Of a stretch of 64,000 nt of DNA, positions 27,808 through 42,362 are shown piece by piece; the first letter of the stretch is position 1, and the number at the start of each line of letters is the position of its first letter. The position numbers and the translations under genes were made by a program. The DNA is from Megalopta genalis (taxonomy: Eukaryota; Arthropoda; Insecta; Hymenoptera; Halictidae). The notes beneath the pieces were generated by a model. That model had not been told where the DNA came from. It searched no databases and saw only the letters and a list, made by a program, of their open reading frames with translations. Location of the stretch: assembly GCF_051020955.1 (NCBI RefSeq), contig NW_027476377.1:124001-188000 (forward strand). Reading direction: 5' to 3'.

Positions 27808-30358
27808 GTGTTTCTCTTGGATTTGAAGCTATCTCGTTTTAATCGCATGCAGTTGAAGCTAAACCATGTTTATCACATGTATCTGAATCCAAACCATTTG
27901 TTTCGCACAGATTTGAAGCTAAGCCTCCTACTTCGCATTGATTTGAAGTTAAATCATGTGTTTCCCTGGGATTTGAAGCTAACTCGTTCCATTCGCATGC
28001 AATTGACTCTAAATCGTGTTTATCAGAAGTATTTGAAGTTAAACCATTGGTTTCACATGGATTTGAAGCTAAGCCTTCTACTTCGCATTGATTTGAAGCT
28101 AACTCATGTGCTTCGCATGGATTTGAAGCTAACTCGTTTGTTTCGCCTGCATTTGAAGCTATTTCATTTAAACCGCAGATATTTGAAGGTAATTCATTTG
28201 TTTCGCATTGATTTGAAGCTAAGACTACTACTTCGCATTGATTTGAATTTAATTCATGTGTTTCTCTTGAATTTGAAGCGAACTCGTCCGATTCGTATGC
28301 AGTTGAAACTAAATCATGTTTATAACAAGTATTTGAAGCTAAACCATTTGTTTCGCATTGATTTGAAGCTAAGTCTACTACTTTGCATTGATTTGAAGTT
28401 AAATCATGTGTTTCCCTTGAATTTGAAGCTAAGTCGTTTGATTCGCATGCAGTTGAAGCTAAATCATTTTGATCACAAGTATCTGAATCCAAACCATTTG
28501 TTTCGCATTGATTTGAAGCTAAGCCTCCTACTTCGCATTGATTTGAAGTTAAATCATGTGTTTCTCTTGAATTTGAAGCTAACTCGTTTGATTCGCATGC
28601 AGTTGAAGCTAAATCATTTTGTTCACAAGTATCTGAACCCAAAACATTTGTTTCGCATTGTTTTGAAGCTAAGCCTACTACTTCGCATTGATTTGAAGTT
28701 AAACCATGTGTTTCCCTTGGATTTGAAGCTAATTCGTTTGATTCGCACGCAGTTGAAGCTAAATCATGTTTATCGCAAGTATTTGAAGGTAAATCATTTG
28801 TTTCGCATGAATTTGATGCTAAGACTTCTCCTTCGCATTGATTTGAAGTTAAATCATGTGTTTCTCTTGAATTTGAAGATAACTCGTTTGATTCGCATGC
28901 AGTTGAAGCTAAATCATTTTGATCACAAGAATCTGAATCCAAACTATTTGTTTCGCATTGATTTGAACCTAAGCCTCCTACTTCGCATTGATTTGAAGTT
29001 AAATCATGTGTTTCCCTGGGATTTGAAGCTAACTCGTTCCATTCGCATGCAATTGACTCTAAATCGTGTTTATCAGAAGTATTTGAAGCTAAACCATTTC
29101 TTTCACATGGATTTGAAGCTAAGCCTTCTTCTTCGCATTGATTTGAAGCTAACTCATATGCTTCGCATGGATGTGAAGCTAACTCGTTTGTTTCGCCTGC
29201 ATTTGAAGCTATTTCATTTAAACCGCAGGTATTTGAAGGTAATTCATTTGTTTCGCATTGATTTGAAGCTAAGCCTACTACTTCGCATTGATTTGAAGTT
29301 AATTCATGTGTTTCTCTTGAATTTGAAGCGAACACGTTCGATTCGTATGCAGTTGAAACTAAATCATGTTTATCACAAGTATTTGAAGCTAAACCATTTG
29401 TTTCGCATTGATTTGAAGCTAAGTCTACTACTTTGCATTGATTTGAAGCTGAATCATGTGTTTCGCATGGTCTTGAAGCTAACTCGTTTGTTTCGCCTGC
29501 ATTTGAAGCTATTTCATTTAAACCGCAAGTATCTGAACCCAAAACATTTGTTTCGCATTGTTTTGAAGCTAAGCCTACTACTTCGCATTGATTTGAAGTT
29601 AAACCATGTGTTTCCCTTGGATTTGAAGCTAATTCGTTTGATTCGCACGCAGTTGAAGCTAAATCATGTTTATCGCAAGTATTTGAAGGTAAATCATTTG
29701 TTTCGCATGAATTTGATGCTAAGACTTCTCCTTCGCATTGATTTGAAGTTAAATCATGTGTTTCTCTTGAATTTGAAGCTAACTCGTTTGATTCGCATGC
29801 AGTTGAAGCTAAATCATTTTGATCACAAGAATCTGAATCCAAACTATTTGTTTCGCATTGATTTGAACCTAAGCCTCCTACTTCGCATTGATTTGAAGTT
29901 AAATCATGTGTTTCTCTTGAATTTGAAGCTAACTCGTTTGATTCGCATGCAGTTGAAGCTAAATCATTTTGATCACAAGAATCTGAATCCAAACTATTTG
30001 TTTCGCATTGATTTGAACCTAAGCCTCCTACTTCGCATTGATTTGAAGTTAAATCATGTGTTTCCCTGGGATTTGAAGCTAACTCGTTCCATTCGCATGC
30101 AGTTGACTCTAAATCGTGTTTATCACAAGTATTTGAAGCTAAAAAATTTGTTTCGCATGGATTTGAAGTTAAGCCTTCTACTTCATATTGATTTGATGCT
30201 AAATCATGTGCTTCGCATGGATTTGAAGCTAACTCGTTTGTTTCGCCTGCATTTGAAGCTATTTCATTTAAACCGCAGGTATTTGAAGGAAATTCATTTG
30301 TTTCGCATGGATTTGAAGCTAAGCCTTCTACTTCGCATTGATTTGAAGTTAATATCAT
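27808..30358. repeat. Third-tier unit, 2,551 bp, type A
   Basis: It carries the rare change TTTGAAGATAACTCG near 28,874, found elsewhere only in 33,660-37,110 (offset 5,852 bp). It also has CGAACACGTTCG near 29,329. The second type A copy differs by an extra 900 bp (six modules). Confidence 0.87.
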
Positions 30359-33300
30359 GTGTTTCTCTTGGATTTGAAGCTATCTCGTTTTAATCGCATG
30401 CAGTTGAAGCTAAACCATGTTTATCACATGTATCTGAATCCAAACCATTTGTTTCGCACAGATTTGAAGCTAAGCCTCCTACTTCGCATTGATTTGAAGT
30501 TAAATCATGTGTTTCCCTGGGATTTGAAGCTAACTCGTTCCATTCGCATGCAATTGACTCTAAATCGTGTTTATCAGAAGTATTTGAAGTTAAACCATTG
30601 GTTTCACATGGATTTGAAGCTAAGCCTTCTACTTCGCATTGATTTGAAGCTAACTCATGTGCTTCGCATGGATTTGAAGCTAACTCGTTTGTTTCGCCTG
30701 CATTTGAAGCTATTTCATTTAAACCGCAGATATTTGAAGGTAATTCATTTGTTTCGCATTGATTTGAAGCTAAGACTACTACTTCGCATTGATTTGAATT
30801 TAATTCATGTGTTTCTCTTGAATTTGAAGCGAACTCGTCCGATTCGTATGCAGTTGAAACTAAATCATGTTTATAACAAGTATTTGAAGCTAAACCATTT
30901 GTTTCGCATTGATTTGAAGCTAAGTCTACTACTTTGCATTGATTTGAAGTTAAATCATGTGTTTCCCTTGAATTTGAAGCTAAGTCGTTTGATTCGCATG
31001 CAGTTGAAGCTAAATCATTTTGATCACAAGTATCTGAATCCAAACCATTTGTTTCGCATTGATTTGAAGCTAAGCCTCCTACTTCGCATTGATTTGAAGT
31101 TAAATCATGTGTTTCTCTTGAATTTGAAGCTAACTCGTTTGATTCGCATGCAGTTGAAGCTAAATCATTTTGTTCACAAGTATCTGAACCCAAAACATTT
31201 GTTTCGCATTGTTTTGAAGCTAAGCCTACTACTTCGCATTGATTTGAAGTTAAACCATGTGTTTCCCTTGGATTTGAAGCTAATTCGTTTGATTCGCACG
31301 CAGTTGAAGCTAAATCATGTTTATCGCAAGTATTTGAAGGTAAATCATTTGTTTCGCATGAATTTGATGCTAAGACTTCTCCTTCGCATTGATTTGAAGT
31401 TAAATCATGTGTTTCTCTTGAATTTGAAGCTAACTCGTTTGATTCGCATGCAGTTGAAGCTAAATCATTTTGATCACAAGAATCTGAATCCAAACTATTT
31501 GTTTCGCATTGATTTGAACCTAAGCCTCCTACTTCGCATTGATTTGAAGTTAAATCATGTGTTTCCCTGGGATTTGAAGCTAACTCGTTCCATTCGCATG
31601 CAATTGACTCTAAATCGTGTTTATCAGAAGTATTTGAAGCTAAACCATTTCTTTCACATGGATTTGAAGCTAAGCCTTCTTCTTCGCATTGATTTGAAGC
31701 TAACTCATATGCTTCGCATGGATGTGAAGCTAACTCGTTTGTTTCGCCTGCATTTGAAGCTATTTCATTTAAACCGCAGGTATTTGAAGGTAATTCATTT
31801 GTTTCGCATTGATTTGAAGCTAAGCCTACTACTTCGCATTGATTTGAAGTTAATTCATGTGTTTCTCTTGAATTTGAAGCGAACACGTTCGATTCGTATG
31901 CAGTTGAAACTAAATCATGTTTATCACAAGTATTTGAAGCTAAACCATTTGTTTCGCATTGATTTGAAGCTAAGTCTACTACTTTGCATTGATTTGAAGC
32001 TGAATCATGTGTTTCGCATGGTCTTGAAGCTAACTCGTTTGTTTCGCCTGCATTTGAAGCTATTTCATTTAAACCGCAAGTATCTGAACCCAAAACATTT
32101 GTTTCGCATTGTTTTGAAGCTAAGCCTACTACTTCGCATTGATTTGAAGTTAAACCATGTGTTTCCCTTGGATTTGAAGCTAATTCGTTTGATTCGCACG
32201 CAGTTGAAGCTAAATCATGTTTATCGCAAGTATTTGAAGGTAAATCATTTGTTTCGCATGAATTTGATGCTAAGACTTCTCCTTCGCATTGATTTGAAGT
32301 TAAATCATGTGTTTCTCTTGAATTTGAAGCTAACTCGTTTGATTCGCATGCAGTTGAAGCTAAATCATTTTGATCACAAGAATCTGCATCCAAACTATTT
32401 GTTTCGCATTGATTTGAACCTAAGCCTCCTACTTCGCATTGATTTGAAGTTAAATCATGTGTTTCCCTGGGATTTGAAGCTAACTCGTTCCATTCGCATG
32501 CAATTGACTCTAAATCGTGTTTATCAGAAGTATTTGAAGCTAAACCATTTCTTTCACATGGATTTGAAGCTAAGCCTTCTTCTTCGCATTGATTTGAAGC
32601 TAACTCATATGCTTCGCATGGATGTGAAGCTAACTCGTTTGTTTCGCCTGCATTTGAAGCTATTTCATTTAAACCGCAGGTATTTGAAGGTAATTCATTT
32701 GTTTCGCATTGATTTGAAGCTAAGCCTACTACTTCGCATTGATTTGAAGTTAATTCATGTGTTTCTCTTGAATTTGAAGCGAACTCGTTCGATTCGTATG
32801 CAGTTGAAACTAAATCATGTTTATCACAAGTATTTGAAGCTAAACCATTTGTTTCGCATTGATTTGAAGCTAAGTCTACTACTTTGCATTGATTTGAAGC
32901 TGAATCATGTGTTTCGCATGGTCTTGAAGCTAACTCGTTTGTTTCGCCTGCATTTGAAGCTATTTCATTTAAACCGCAAGTATCTGAACCCAAAACATTT
33001 GTTTCGCATTGTTTTGAAGCTAAGCCTACTACTTCGCATTAATTTGAAGTTAAACCATGTGTTTCCCTTGGATTTGAAGCTAAGTCGTTTGATTCGCACG
33101 CAGTTGAAGCTAAATCATGTTTATCGCAAGTATTTGAAGGTAAATCATTTGTTTCGCATGAATTTGATGCTAAGACTTCTCCTTCGCATTGATTTGAAGT
33201 TAAATCATGTGTTTCTCCTGAATTTGAAGCTAACTCGTTTGATTCGCATGCAGTTGAAGCTAAATCATTTTGATCACAAGTATCAGAATCCAAACTATTT

Positions 33301-33659
33301 GTTTCGCATTGATTTGAAGCTAAGCCTCCTACTTCGCATTGATTTGAAGTTAAATCATGTGTTTCCCTGGGATTTGAAGCTAACTCGTTCCATTCGCATG
33401 CAGTTGACTCTAAATCGTGTTTATCACAAGTATTTGAAGCTAAAAAATTTGTTTCGCATGGATTTGAAGTTAAGCCTTCTACTTCATATTGATTTGATGC
33501 TAAATCATGTGCTTCGCATGGATTTGAAGCTAACTCGTTTGTTTCGCCTGCATTTGAAGCTATTTCATTTAAACCGCAGGTATTTGAAGGAAATTCATTT
33601 GTTTCGCATGGATTTGAAGCTAAGCCTTCTACTTCGCATTGATTTGAAGTTAATATCAT
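30359..33659. repeat. Third-tier unit, 3,301 bp, type B
   Basis: It carries the rare change AAGAATCTGCATCC near 32,379, found elsewhere only in 37,111-40,711 (offset 6,752 bp). It has CGCATTAATTTG near 33,036. Confidence 0.87.
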
Positions 33660-36600
33660 GTGTTTCTCTTGGATTTGAAGCTATCTCGTTTTAATCGCAT
33701 GCAGTTGAAGCTAAACCATGTTTATCACATGTATCTGAATCCAAACCATTTGTTTCGCACAGATTTGAAGCTAAGCCTCCTACTTCGCATTGATTTGAAG
33801 TTAAATCATGTGTTTCCCTGGGATTTGAAGCTAACTCGTTCCATTCGCATGCAATTGACTCTAAATCGTGTTTATCAGAAGTATTTGAAGTTAAACCATT
33901 GGTTTCACATGGATTTGAAGCTAAGCCTTCTACTTCGCATTGATTTGAAGCTAACTCATGTGCTTCGCATGGATTTGAAGCTAACTCGTTTGTTTCGCCT
34001 GCATTTGAAGCTATTTCATTTAAACCGCAGATATTTGAAGGTAATTCATTTGTTTCGCATTGATTTGAAGCTAAGACTACTACTTCGCATTGATTTGAAT
34101 TTAATTCATGTGTTTCTCTTGAATTTGAAGCGAACTCGTCCGATTCGTATGCAGTTGAAACTAAATCATGTTTATAACAAGTATTTGAAGCTAAACCATT
34201 TGTTTCGCATTGATTTGAAGCTAAGTCTACTACTTTGCATTGATTTGAAGTTAAATCATGTGTTTCCCTTGAATTTGAAGCTAAGTCGTTTGATTCGCAT
34301 GCAGTTGAAGCTAAATCATTTTGATCACAAGTATCTGAATCCAAACCATTTGTTTCGCATTGATTTGAAGCTAAGCCTCCTACTTCGCATTGATTTGAAG
34401 TTAAATCATGTGTTTCTCTTGAATTTGAAGCTAACTCGTTTGATTCGCATGCAGTTGAAGCTAAATCATTTTGTTCACAAGTATCTGAACCCAAAACATT
34501 TGTTTCGCATTGTTTTGAAGCTAAGCCTACTACTTCGCATTGATTTGAAGTTAAACCATGTGTTTCCCTTGGATTTGAAGCTAATTCGTTTGATTCGCAC
34601 GCAGTTGAAGCTAAATCATGTTTATCGCAAGTATTTGAAGGTAAATCATTTGTTTCGCATGAATTTGATGCTAAGACTTCTCCTTCGCATTGATTTGAAG
34701 TTAAATCATGTGTTTCTCTTGAATTTGAAGATAACTCGTTTGATTCGCATGCAGTTGAAGCTAAATCATTTTGATCACAAGAATCTGAATCCAAACTATT
34801 TGTTTCGCATTGATTTGAACCTAAGCCTCCTACTTCGCATTGATTTGAAGTTAAATCATGTGTTTCCCTGGGATTTGAAGCTAACTCGTTCCATTCGCAT
34901 GCAATTGACTCTAAATCGTGTTTATCAGAAGTATTTGAAGCTAAACCATTTCTTTCACATGGATTTGAAGCTAAGCCTTCTTCTTCGCATTGATTTGAAG
35001 CTAACTCATATGCTTCGCATGGATGTGAAGCTAACTCGTTTGTTTCGCCTGCATTTGAAGCTATTTCATTTAAACCGCAGGTATTTGAAGGTAATTCATT
35101 TGTTTCGCATTGATTTGAAGCTAAGCCTACTACTTCGCATTGATTTGAAGTTAATTCATGTGTTTCTCTTGAATTTGAAGCGAACACGTTCGATTCGTAT
35201 GCAGTTGAAACTAAATCATGTTTATCACAAGTATTTGAAGCTAAACCATTTGTTTCGCATTGATTTGAAGCTAAGTCTACTACTTTGCATTGATTTGAAG
35301 CTGAATCATGTGTTTCGCATGGTCTTGAAGCTAACTCGTTTGTTTCGCCTGCATTTGAAGCTATTTCATTTAAACCGCAAGTATCTGAACCCAAAACATT
35401 TGTTTCGCATTGTTTTGAAGCTAAGCCTACTACTTCGCATTGATTTGAAGTTAAACCATGTGTTTCCCTTGGATTTGAAGCTAATTCGTTTGATTCGCAC
35501 GCAGTTGAAGCTAAATCATGTTTATCGCAAGTATTTGAAGGTAAATCATTTGTTTCGCATGAATTTGATGCTAAGACTTCTCCTTCGCATTGATTTGAAG
35601 TTAAATCATGTGTTTCTCTTGAATTTGAAGCTAACTCGTTTGATTCGCATGCAGTTGAAGCTAAATCATTTTGATCACAAGAATCTGAATCCAAACTATT
35701 TGTTTCGCATTGATTTGAACCTAAGCCTCCTACTTCGCATTGATTTGAAGTTAAATCATGTGTTTCTCTTGAATTTGAAGCTAACTCGTTTGATTCGCAT
35801 GCAGTTGAAGCTAAATCATTTTGATCACAAGAATCTGAATCCAAACTATTTGTTTCGCATTGATTTGAACCTAAGCCTCCTACTTCGCATTGATTTGAAG
35901 TTAAATCATGTGTTTCCCTGGGATTTGAAGCTAACTCGTTCCATTCGCATGCAATTGACTCTAAATCGTGTTTATCAGAAGTATTTGAAGCTAAACCATT
36001 TCTTTCACATGGATTTGAAGCTAAGCCTTCTTCTTCGCATTGATTTGAAGCTAACTCATATGCTTCGCATGGATGTGAAGCTAACTCGTTTGTTTCGCCT
36101 GCATTTGAAGCTATTTCATTTAAACCGCAGGTATTTGAAGGTAATTCATTTGTTTCGCATTGATTTGAAGCTAAGCCTACTACTTCGCATTGATTTGAAG
36201 TTAATTCATGTGTTTCTCTTGAATTTGAAGCGAACTCGTTCGATTCGTATGCAGTTGAAACTAAATCATGTTTATCACAAGTATTTGAAGCTAAACCATT
36301 TGTTTCGCATTGATTTGAAGCTAAGTCTACTACTTTGCATTGATTTGAAGCTGAATCATGTGTTTCGCATGGTCTTGAAGCTAACTCGTTTGTTTCGCCT
36401 GCATTTGAAGCTATTTCATTTAAACCGCAAGTATCTGAACCCAAAACATTTGTTTCGCATTGTTTTGAAGCTAAGCCTACTACTTCGCATTAATTTGAAG
36501 TTAAACCATGTGTTTCCCTTGGATTTGAAGCTAAGTCGTTTGATTCGCACGCAGTTGAAGCTAAATCATGTTTATCGCAAGTATTTGAAGGTAAATCATT

Positions 36601-37110
36601 TGTTTCGCATGAATTTGATGCTAAGACTTCTCCTTCGCATTGATTTGAAGTTAAATCATGTGTTTCTCCTGAATTTGAAGCTAACTCGTTTGATTCGCAT
36701 GCAGTTGAAGCTAAATCATTTTGATCACAAGTATCAGAATCCAAACTATTTGTTTCGCATTGATTTGAAGCTAAGCCTCCTACTTCGCATTGATTTGAAG
36801 TTAAATCATGTGTTTCCCTGGGATTTGAAGCTAACTCGTTCCATTCGCATGCAGTTGACTCTAAATCGTGTTTATCACAAGTATTTGAAGCTAAAAAATT
36901 TGTTTCGCATGGATTTGAAGTTAAGCCTTCTACTTCATATTGATTTGATGCTAAATCATGTGCTTCGCATGGATTTGAAGCTAACTCGTTTGTTTCGCCT
37001 GCATTTGAAGCTATTTCATTTAAACCGCAGGTATTTGAAGGAAATTCATTTGTTTCGCATGGATTTGAAGCTAAGCCTTCTACTTCGCATTGATTTGAAG
37101 TTAATATCAT
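33660..37110. repeat. Third-tier unit, 3,451 bp, second type A copy
   Basis: It shares TTTGAAGATAACTCG (near 34,726) with the first type A unit. It is 900 bp longer because six modules found in other units near the right end are retained or regained. It has CGCATTAATTTG near 36,487. Confidence 0.87.
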
Positions 37111-40100
37111 GTGTTTCTCTTGGATTTGAAGCTATCTCGTTTTAATCGCATGCAGTTGAAGCTAAACCATGTTTATCACATGTATCTGAATCCAAACCAT
37201 TTGTTTCGCACAGATTTGAAGCTAAGCCTCCTACTTCGCATTGATTTGAAGTTAAATCATGTGTTTCCCTGGGATTTGAAGCTAACTCGTTCCATTCGCA
37301 TGCAATTGACTCTAAATCGTGTTTATCAGAAGTATTTGAAGTTAAACCATTGGTTTCACATGGATTTGAAGCTAAGCCTTCTACTTCGCATTGATTTGAA
37401 GCTAACTCATGTGCTTCGCATGGATTTGAAGCTAACTCGTTTGTTTCGCCTGCATTTGAAGCTATTTCATTTAAACCGCAGATATTTGAAGGTAATTCAT
37501 TTGTTTCGCATTGATTTGAAGCTAAGACTACTACTTCGCATTGATTTGAATTTAATTCATGTGTTTCTCTTGAATTTGAAGCGAACTCGTCCGATTCGTA
37601 TGCAGTTGAAACTAAATCATGTTTATAACAAGTATTTGAAGCTAAACCATTTGTTTCGCATTGATTTGAAGCTAAGTCTACTACTTTGCATTGATTTGAA
37701 GTTAAATCATGTGTTTCCCTTGAATTTGAAGCTAAGTCGTTTGATTCGCATGCAGTTGAAGCTAAATCATTTTGATCACAAGTATCTGAATCCAAACCAT
37801 TTGTTTCGCATTGATTTGAAGCTAAGCCTCCTACTTCGCATTGATTTGAAGTTAAATCATGTGTTTCTCTTGAATTTGAAGCTAACTCGTTTGATTCGCA
37901 TGCAGTTGAAGCTAAATCATTTTGTTCACAAGTATCTGAACCCAAAACATTTGTTTCGCATTGTTTTGAAGCTAAGCCTACTACTTCGCATTGATTTGAA
38001 GTTAAACCATGTGTTTCCCTTGGATTTGAAGCTAATTCGTTTGATTCGCACGCAGTTGAAGCTAAATCATGTTTATCGCAAGTATTTGAAGGTAAATCAT
38101 TTGTTTCGCATGAATTTGATGCTAAGACTTCTCCTTCGCATTGATTTGAAGTTAAATCATGTGTTTCTCTTGAATTTGAAGCTAACTCGTTTGATTCGCA
38201 TGCAGTTGAAGCTAAATCATTTTGATCACAAGAATCTGAATCCAAACTATTTGTTTCGCATTGATTTGAACCTAAGCCTCCTACTTCGCATTGATTTGAA
38301 GTTAAATCATGTGTTTCCCTGGGATTTGAAGCTAACTCGTTCCATTCGCATGCAATTGACTCTAAATCGTGTTTATCAGAAGTATTTGAAGCTAAACCAT
38401 TTCTTTCACATGGATTTGAAGCTAAGCCTTCTTCTTCGCATTGATTTGAAGCTAACTCATATGCTTCGCATGGATGTGAAGCTAACTCGTTTGTTTCGCC
38501 TGCATTTGAAGCTATTTCATTTAAACCGCAGGTATTTGAAGGTAATTCATTTGTTTCGCATTGATTTGAAGCTAAGCCTACTACTTCGCATTGATTTGAA
38601 GTTAATTCATGTGTTTCTCTTGAATTTGAAGCGAACACGTTCGATTCGTATGCAGTTGAAACTAAATCATGTTTATCACAAGTATTTGAAGCTAAACCAT
38701 TTGTTTCGCATTGATTTGAAGCTAAGTCTACTACTTTGCATTGATTTGAAGCTGAATCATGTGTTTCGCATGGTCTTGAAGCTAACTCGTTTGTTTCGCC
38801 TGCATTTGAAGCTATTTCATTTAAACCGCAAGTATCTGAACCCAAAACATTTGTTTCGCATTGTTTTGAAGCTAAGCCTACTACTTCGCATTGATTTGAA
38901 GTTAAACCATGTGTTTCCCTTGGATTTGAAGCTAATTCGTTTGATTCGCACGCAGTTGAAGCTAAATCATGTTTATCGCAAGTATTTGAAGGTAAATCAT
39001 TTGTTTCGCATGAATTTGATGCTAAGACTTCTCCTTCGCATTGATTTGAAGTTAAATCATGTGTTTCTCTTGAATTTGAAGCTAACTCGTTTGATTCGCA
39101 TGCAGTTGAAGCTAAATCATTTTGATCACAAGAATCTGCATCCAAACTATTTGTTTCGCATTGATTTGAACCTAAGCCTCCTACTTCGCATTGATTTGAA
39201 GTTAAATCATGTGTTTCCCTGGGATTTGAAGCTAACTCGTTCCATTCGCATGCAATTGACTCTAAATCGTGTTTATCAGAAGTATTTGAAGCTAAACCAT
39301 TTCTTTCACATGGATTTGAAGCTAAGCCTTCTTCTTCGCATTGATTTGAAGCTAACTCATATGCTTCGCATGGATGTGAAGCTAACTCGTTTGTTTCGCC
39401 TGCATTTGAAGCTATTTCATTTAAACCGCAGGTATTTGAAGGTAATTCATTTGTTTCGCATTGATTTGAAGCTAAGCCTACTACTTCGCATTGATTTGAA
39501 GTTAATTCATGTGTTTCTCTTGAATTTGAAGCGAACTCGTTCGATTCGTATGCAGTTGAAACTAAATCATGTTTATCACAAGTATTTGAAGCTAAACCAT
39601 TTGTTTCGCATTGATTTGAAGCTAAGTCTACTACTTTGCATTGATTTGAAGCTGAATCATGTGTTTCGCATGGTCTTGAAGCTAACTCGTTTGTTTCGCC
39701 TGCATTTGAAGCTATTTCATTTAAACCGCAAGTATCTGAACCCAAAACATTTGTTTCGCATTGTTTTGAAGCTAAGCCTACTACTTCGCATTGATTTGAA
39801 GTTAAACCATGTGTTTCCCTTGGATTTGAAGCTAATTCGTTTGATTCGCACGCAGTTGAAGCTAAATCATGTTTATCGCAAGTATTTGAAGGTAAATCAT
39901 TTGTTTCGCATGAATTTGATGCTAAGACTTCTCCTTCGCATTGATTTGAAGTTAAATCATGTGTTTCTCTTGAATTTGAAGCTAACTCGTTTGATTCGCA
40001 TGCAGTTGAAGCTAAATCATTTTGATCACAAGAATCTGAATCCAAACTATTTGTTTCGCATTGATTTGAACCTAAGCCTCCTACTTCGCATTGATTTGAA

Positions 40101-40711
40101 GTTAAATCATGTGTTTCCCTGGGATTTGAAGCTAACTCGTTCCATTCGCATGCAATTGACTCTAAATCGTGTTTATCAGAAGTATTTGAAGCTAAACCAT
40201 TTCTTTCACATGGATTTGAAGCTAAGCCTTCTTCTTCGCATTGATTTGAAGCTAACTCATATGCTTCGCATGGATGTGAAGCTAACTCGTTTGTTTCGCC
40301 TGCATTTGAAGCTATTTCATTTAAACCGCAGGTATTTGAAGGTAATTCATTTGTTTCGCATTGATTTGAAGCTAAGCCTACTACTTCGCATTGATTTGAA
40401 GTTAATTCATGTGTTTCTCTTGAATTTGAAGCGAACTCGTTCGATTCGTATGCAGTTGAAACTAAATCATGTTTATCACAAGTATTTGAAGCTAAACCAT
40501 TTGTTTCGCATGGATTTGAAGTTAAGCCTTCTACTTCATATTGATTTGATGCTAAATCATGTGCTTCGCATGGATTTGAAGCTAACTCGTTTGTTTCGCT
40601 TGCATTTGAAGCTATTTCATTTAAACCGCAGGTATTTGAAGGAAATTCATTTGTTTCGCATGGATTTGAAGCTAAGCCTTCTACTTCGCATTGATTTGAA
40701 GTTAGTATCAT
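37111..40711. repeat. Third-tier unit, 3,601 bp, second type B copy
   Basis: At twenty-four modules this is the longest junction-bounded unit. It shares AAGAATCTGCATCC (near 39,131) with the first type B unit. Its right end differs: it uses CGCTTGCATTTG (near 40,597) and the AGTATCATG junction version, with the GTG changed to GGG at 40,712. Confidence 0.87.
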
Positions 40712-42362
40712 GGGTTTCTCTTGGATTTGAAGCTATCTCGTTTTAATCGCATGCAGTTGAAGCTAAACCATGTTTATAACATGTATCTGAATCCAAACCA
40801 TTTGTTTCGCACAGATTTGAAGCTAAGCCTCCTACTTCGCATTGATTTGAAGTTAAATCATGTGTTTCCCTGGGATTTGAAGCTAACTCGTTCCATTCGC
40901 ATGCAATTGACTCTAAATCGTGTTTATCAGAAGTATTTGAAGTTAAACCATTTGTTTCACATGGATTTGAAGCTAAGCCTTCTACTTCGCATTGATTTGA
41001 AGCTAACTCATGTGCTTCGCATGGATTTGAAGCTAACTCGTTTGTTTCGCCTGCATTTGAAGCTATTTCATTTAAACCGCAGATATTTGAAGGTAAATCA
41101 TTTGTTTCGCATGGATTTGAAGCTAAGCCTCCTACTTCGCATTGATTTGAAGTTAAATCATGTGTTTTCCTGGGATTTGAAGCTAACTCGTTTGATTCGC
41201 ATGCAATTGACTCTAAATCGTGTTTATCAGAAGTATTTGAAGTTAAACCATTGGTTTCACATGGATTTGAAGCTAAGCCTTCTACTTCGCATTGATTTGA
41301 AGCTAACTCATGTGCTTCGCATGGATTTGAAGCTAACTCGTTTGTTTCGCCTGCATTTGAAGCTATTTCATTTAAACCGCAGGTATTTGAAGGTAATTCA
41401 TTTGTTTCGCATTGATTTGAAGCTAAGCCTACTACTTCGCATTGATTTGAAGTTAATTCATGTGTTTCTCTTGAATTTGAAGCGAACTCGTTCGATTCGT
41501 ATGCAGTTGAAACTAAATCATGTTTATCACAAGTATTTGAAGCTAAACCATTTGTTTCGCATTGATTTGAAGCTAAGTCTACTACTTTGCATTGATTTGA
41601 AGCTGAATCATGTGTTTCGCATGGTCTTGAAGCTAACTCGTTTGTTTCGCCTGCATTTGAAGCTATTTCATTTAAACCGCAAGTATCTGAACACAAAACA
41701 TTTGTTTCGCATTGTTTTGAAGCTAAGCCTACTACTTCGCATTAATTTGAAGTTAAACCATGTGTTTCCCTTGGATTTGAAGCTAAGTCGTTTGATTCGC
41801 ACGCAGTTGAAGCTAAATCATGTTTATCGCAAGTATTTGAAGGTAAATCATTTGTTTCGCATGAATTTGATGCTAAGACTTCTCCTTCGCATTGATTTGA
41901 AGTTAAATCATGTGTTTCTCTTGAATTTGAAGCTAACTCGTTTGATTCGCATGCAGTTGAAGCTAAATCATTTTGATCACAAGTATCAGAATCCAAACTA
42001 TTTGTTTCGCATTGATTTGAAGCTAAGCCTCCTACTTCGCATTGATTTGAAGTTAAATCATGTGTTTCCCTGGGATTTGAAGCTAACTCGTTCCATTCGC
42101 ATGCAATTGACTCTAAATCGTGTTTATCAGAAGTATTTGAAGCTAAACCATTTCTTTCACATGGATTTGAAGTTAAGCCTTCTACTTCATATTGATTTGA
42201 TGCTAAATCATGTGCTTCGCATGGATTTGAAGCTAACTCGTTTGTTTCGCTTGCATTTGAAGCAATTTCATTTAAACCGCAGGTATTTGAAGGAAATTCA
42301 TTTGTTTCGCATGGATTTGAAGCTAAGCCTTCTACTTCGCATTGATTTGAAGTTAGTATCAT
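40712..42362. repeat. Third-tier unit, 1,651 bp (11 modules)
   Basis: A shortened unit. It has private CATGTTTATAACATG near 40,769, GTGTTTTCCTGGG near 41,162 (shared with about 57,213 and 58,983) and GAACACAAAACATT near 41,689. It has CGCATTAATTTG near 41,739 and ends in AGTATCATG. Confidence 0.85.
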
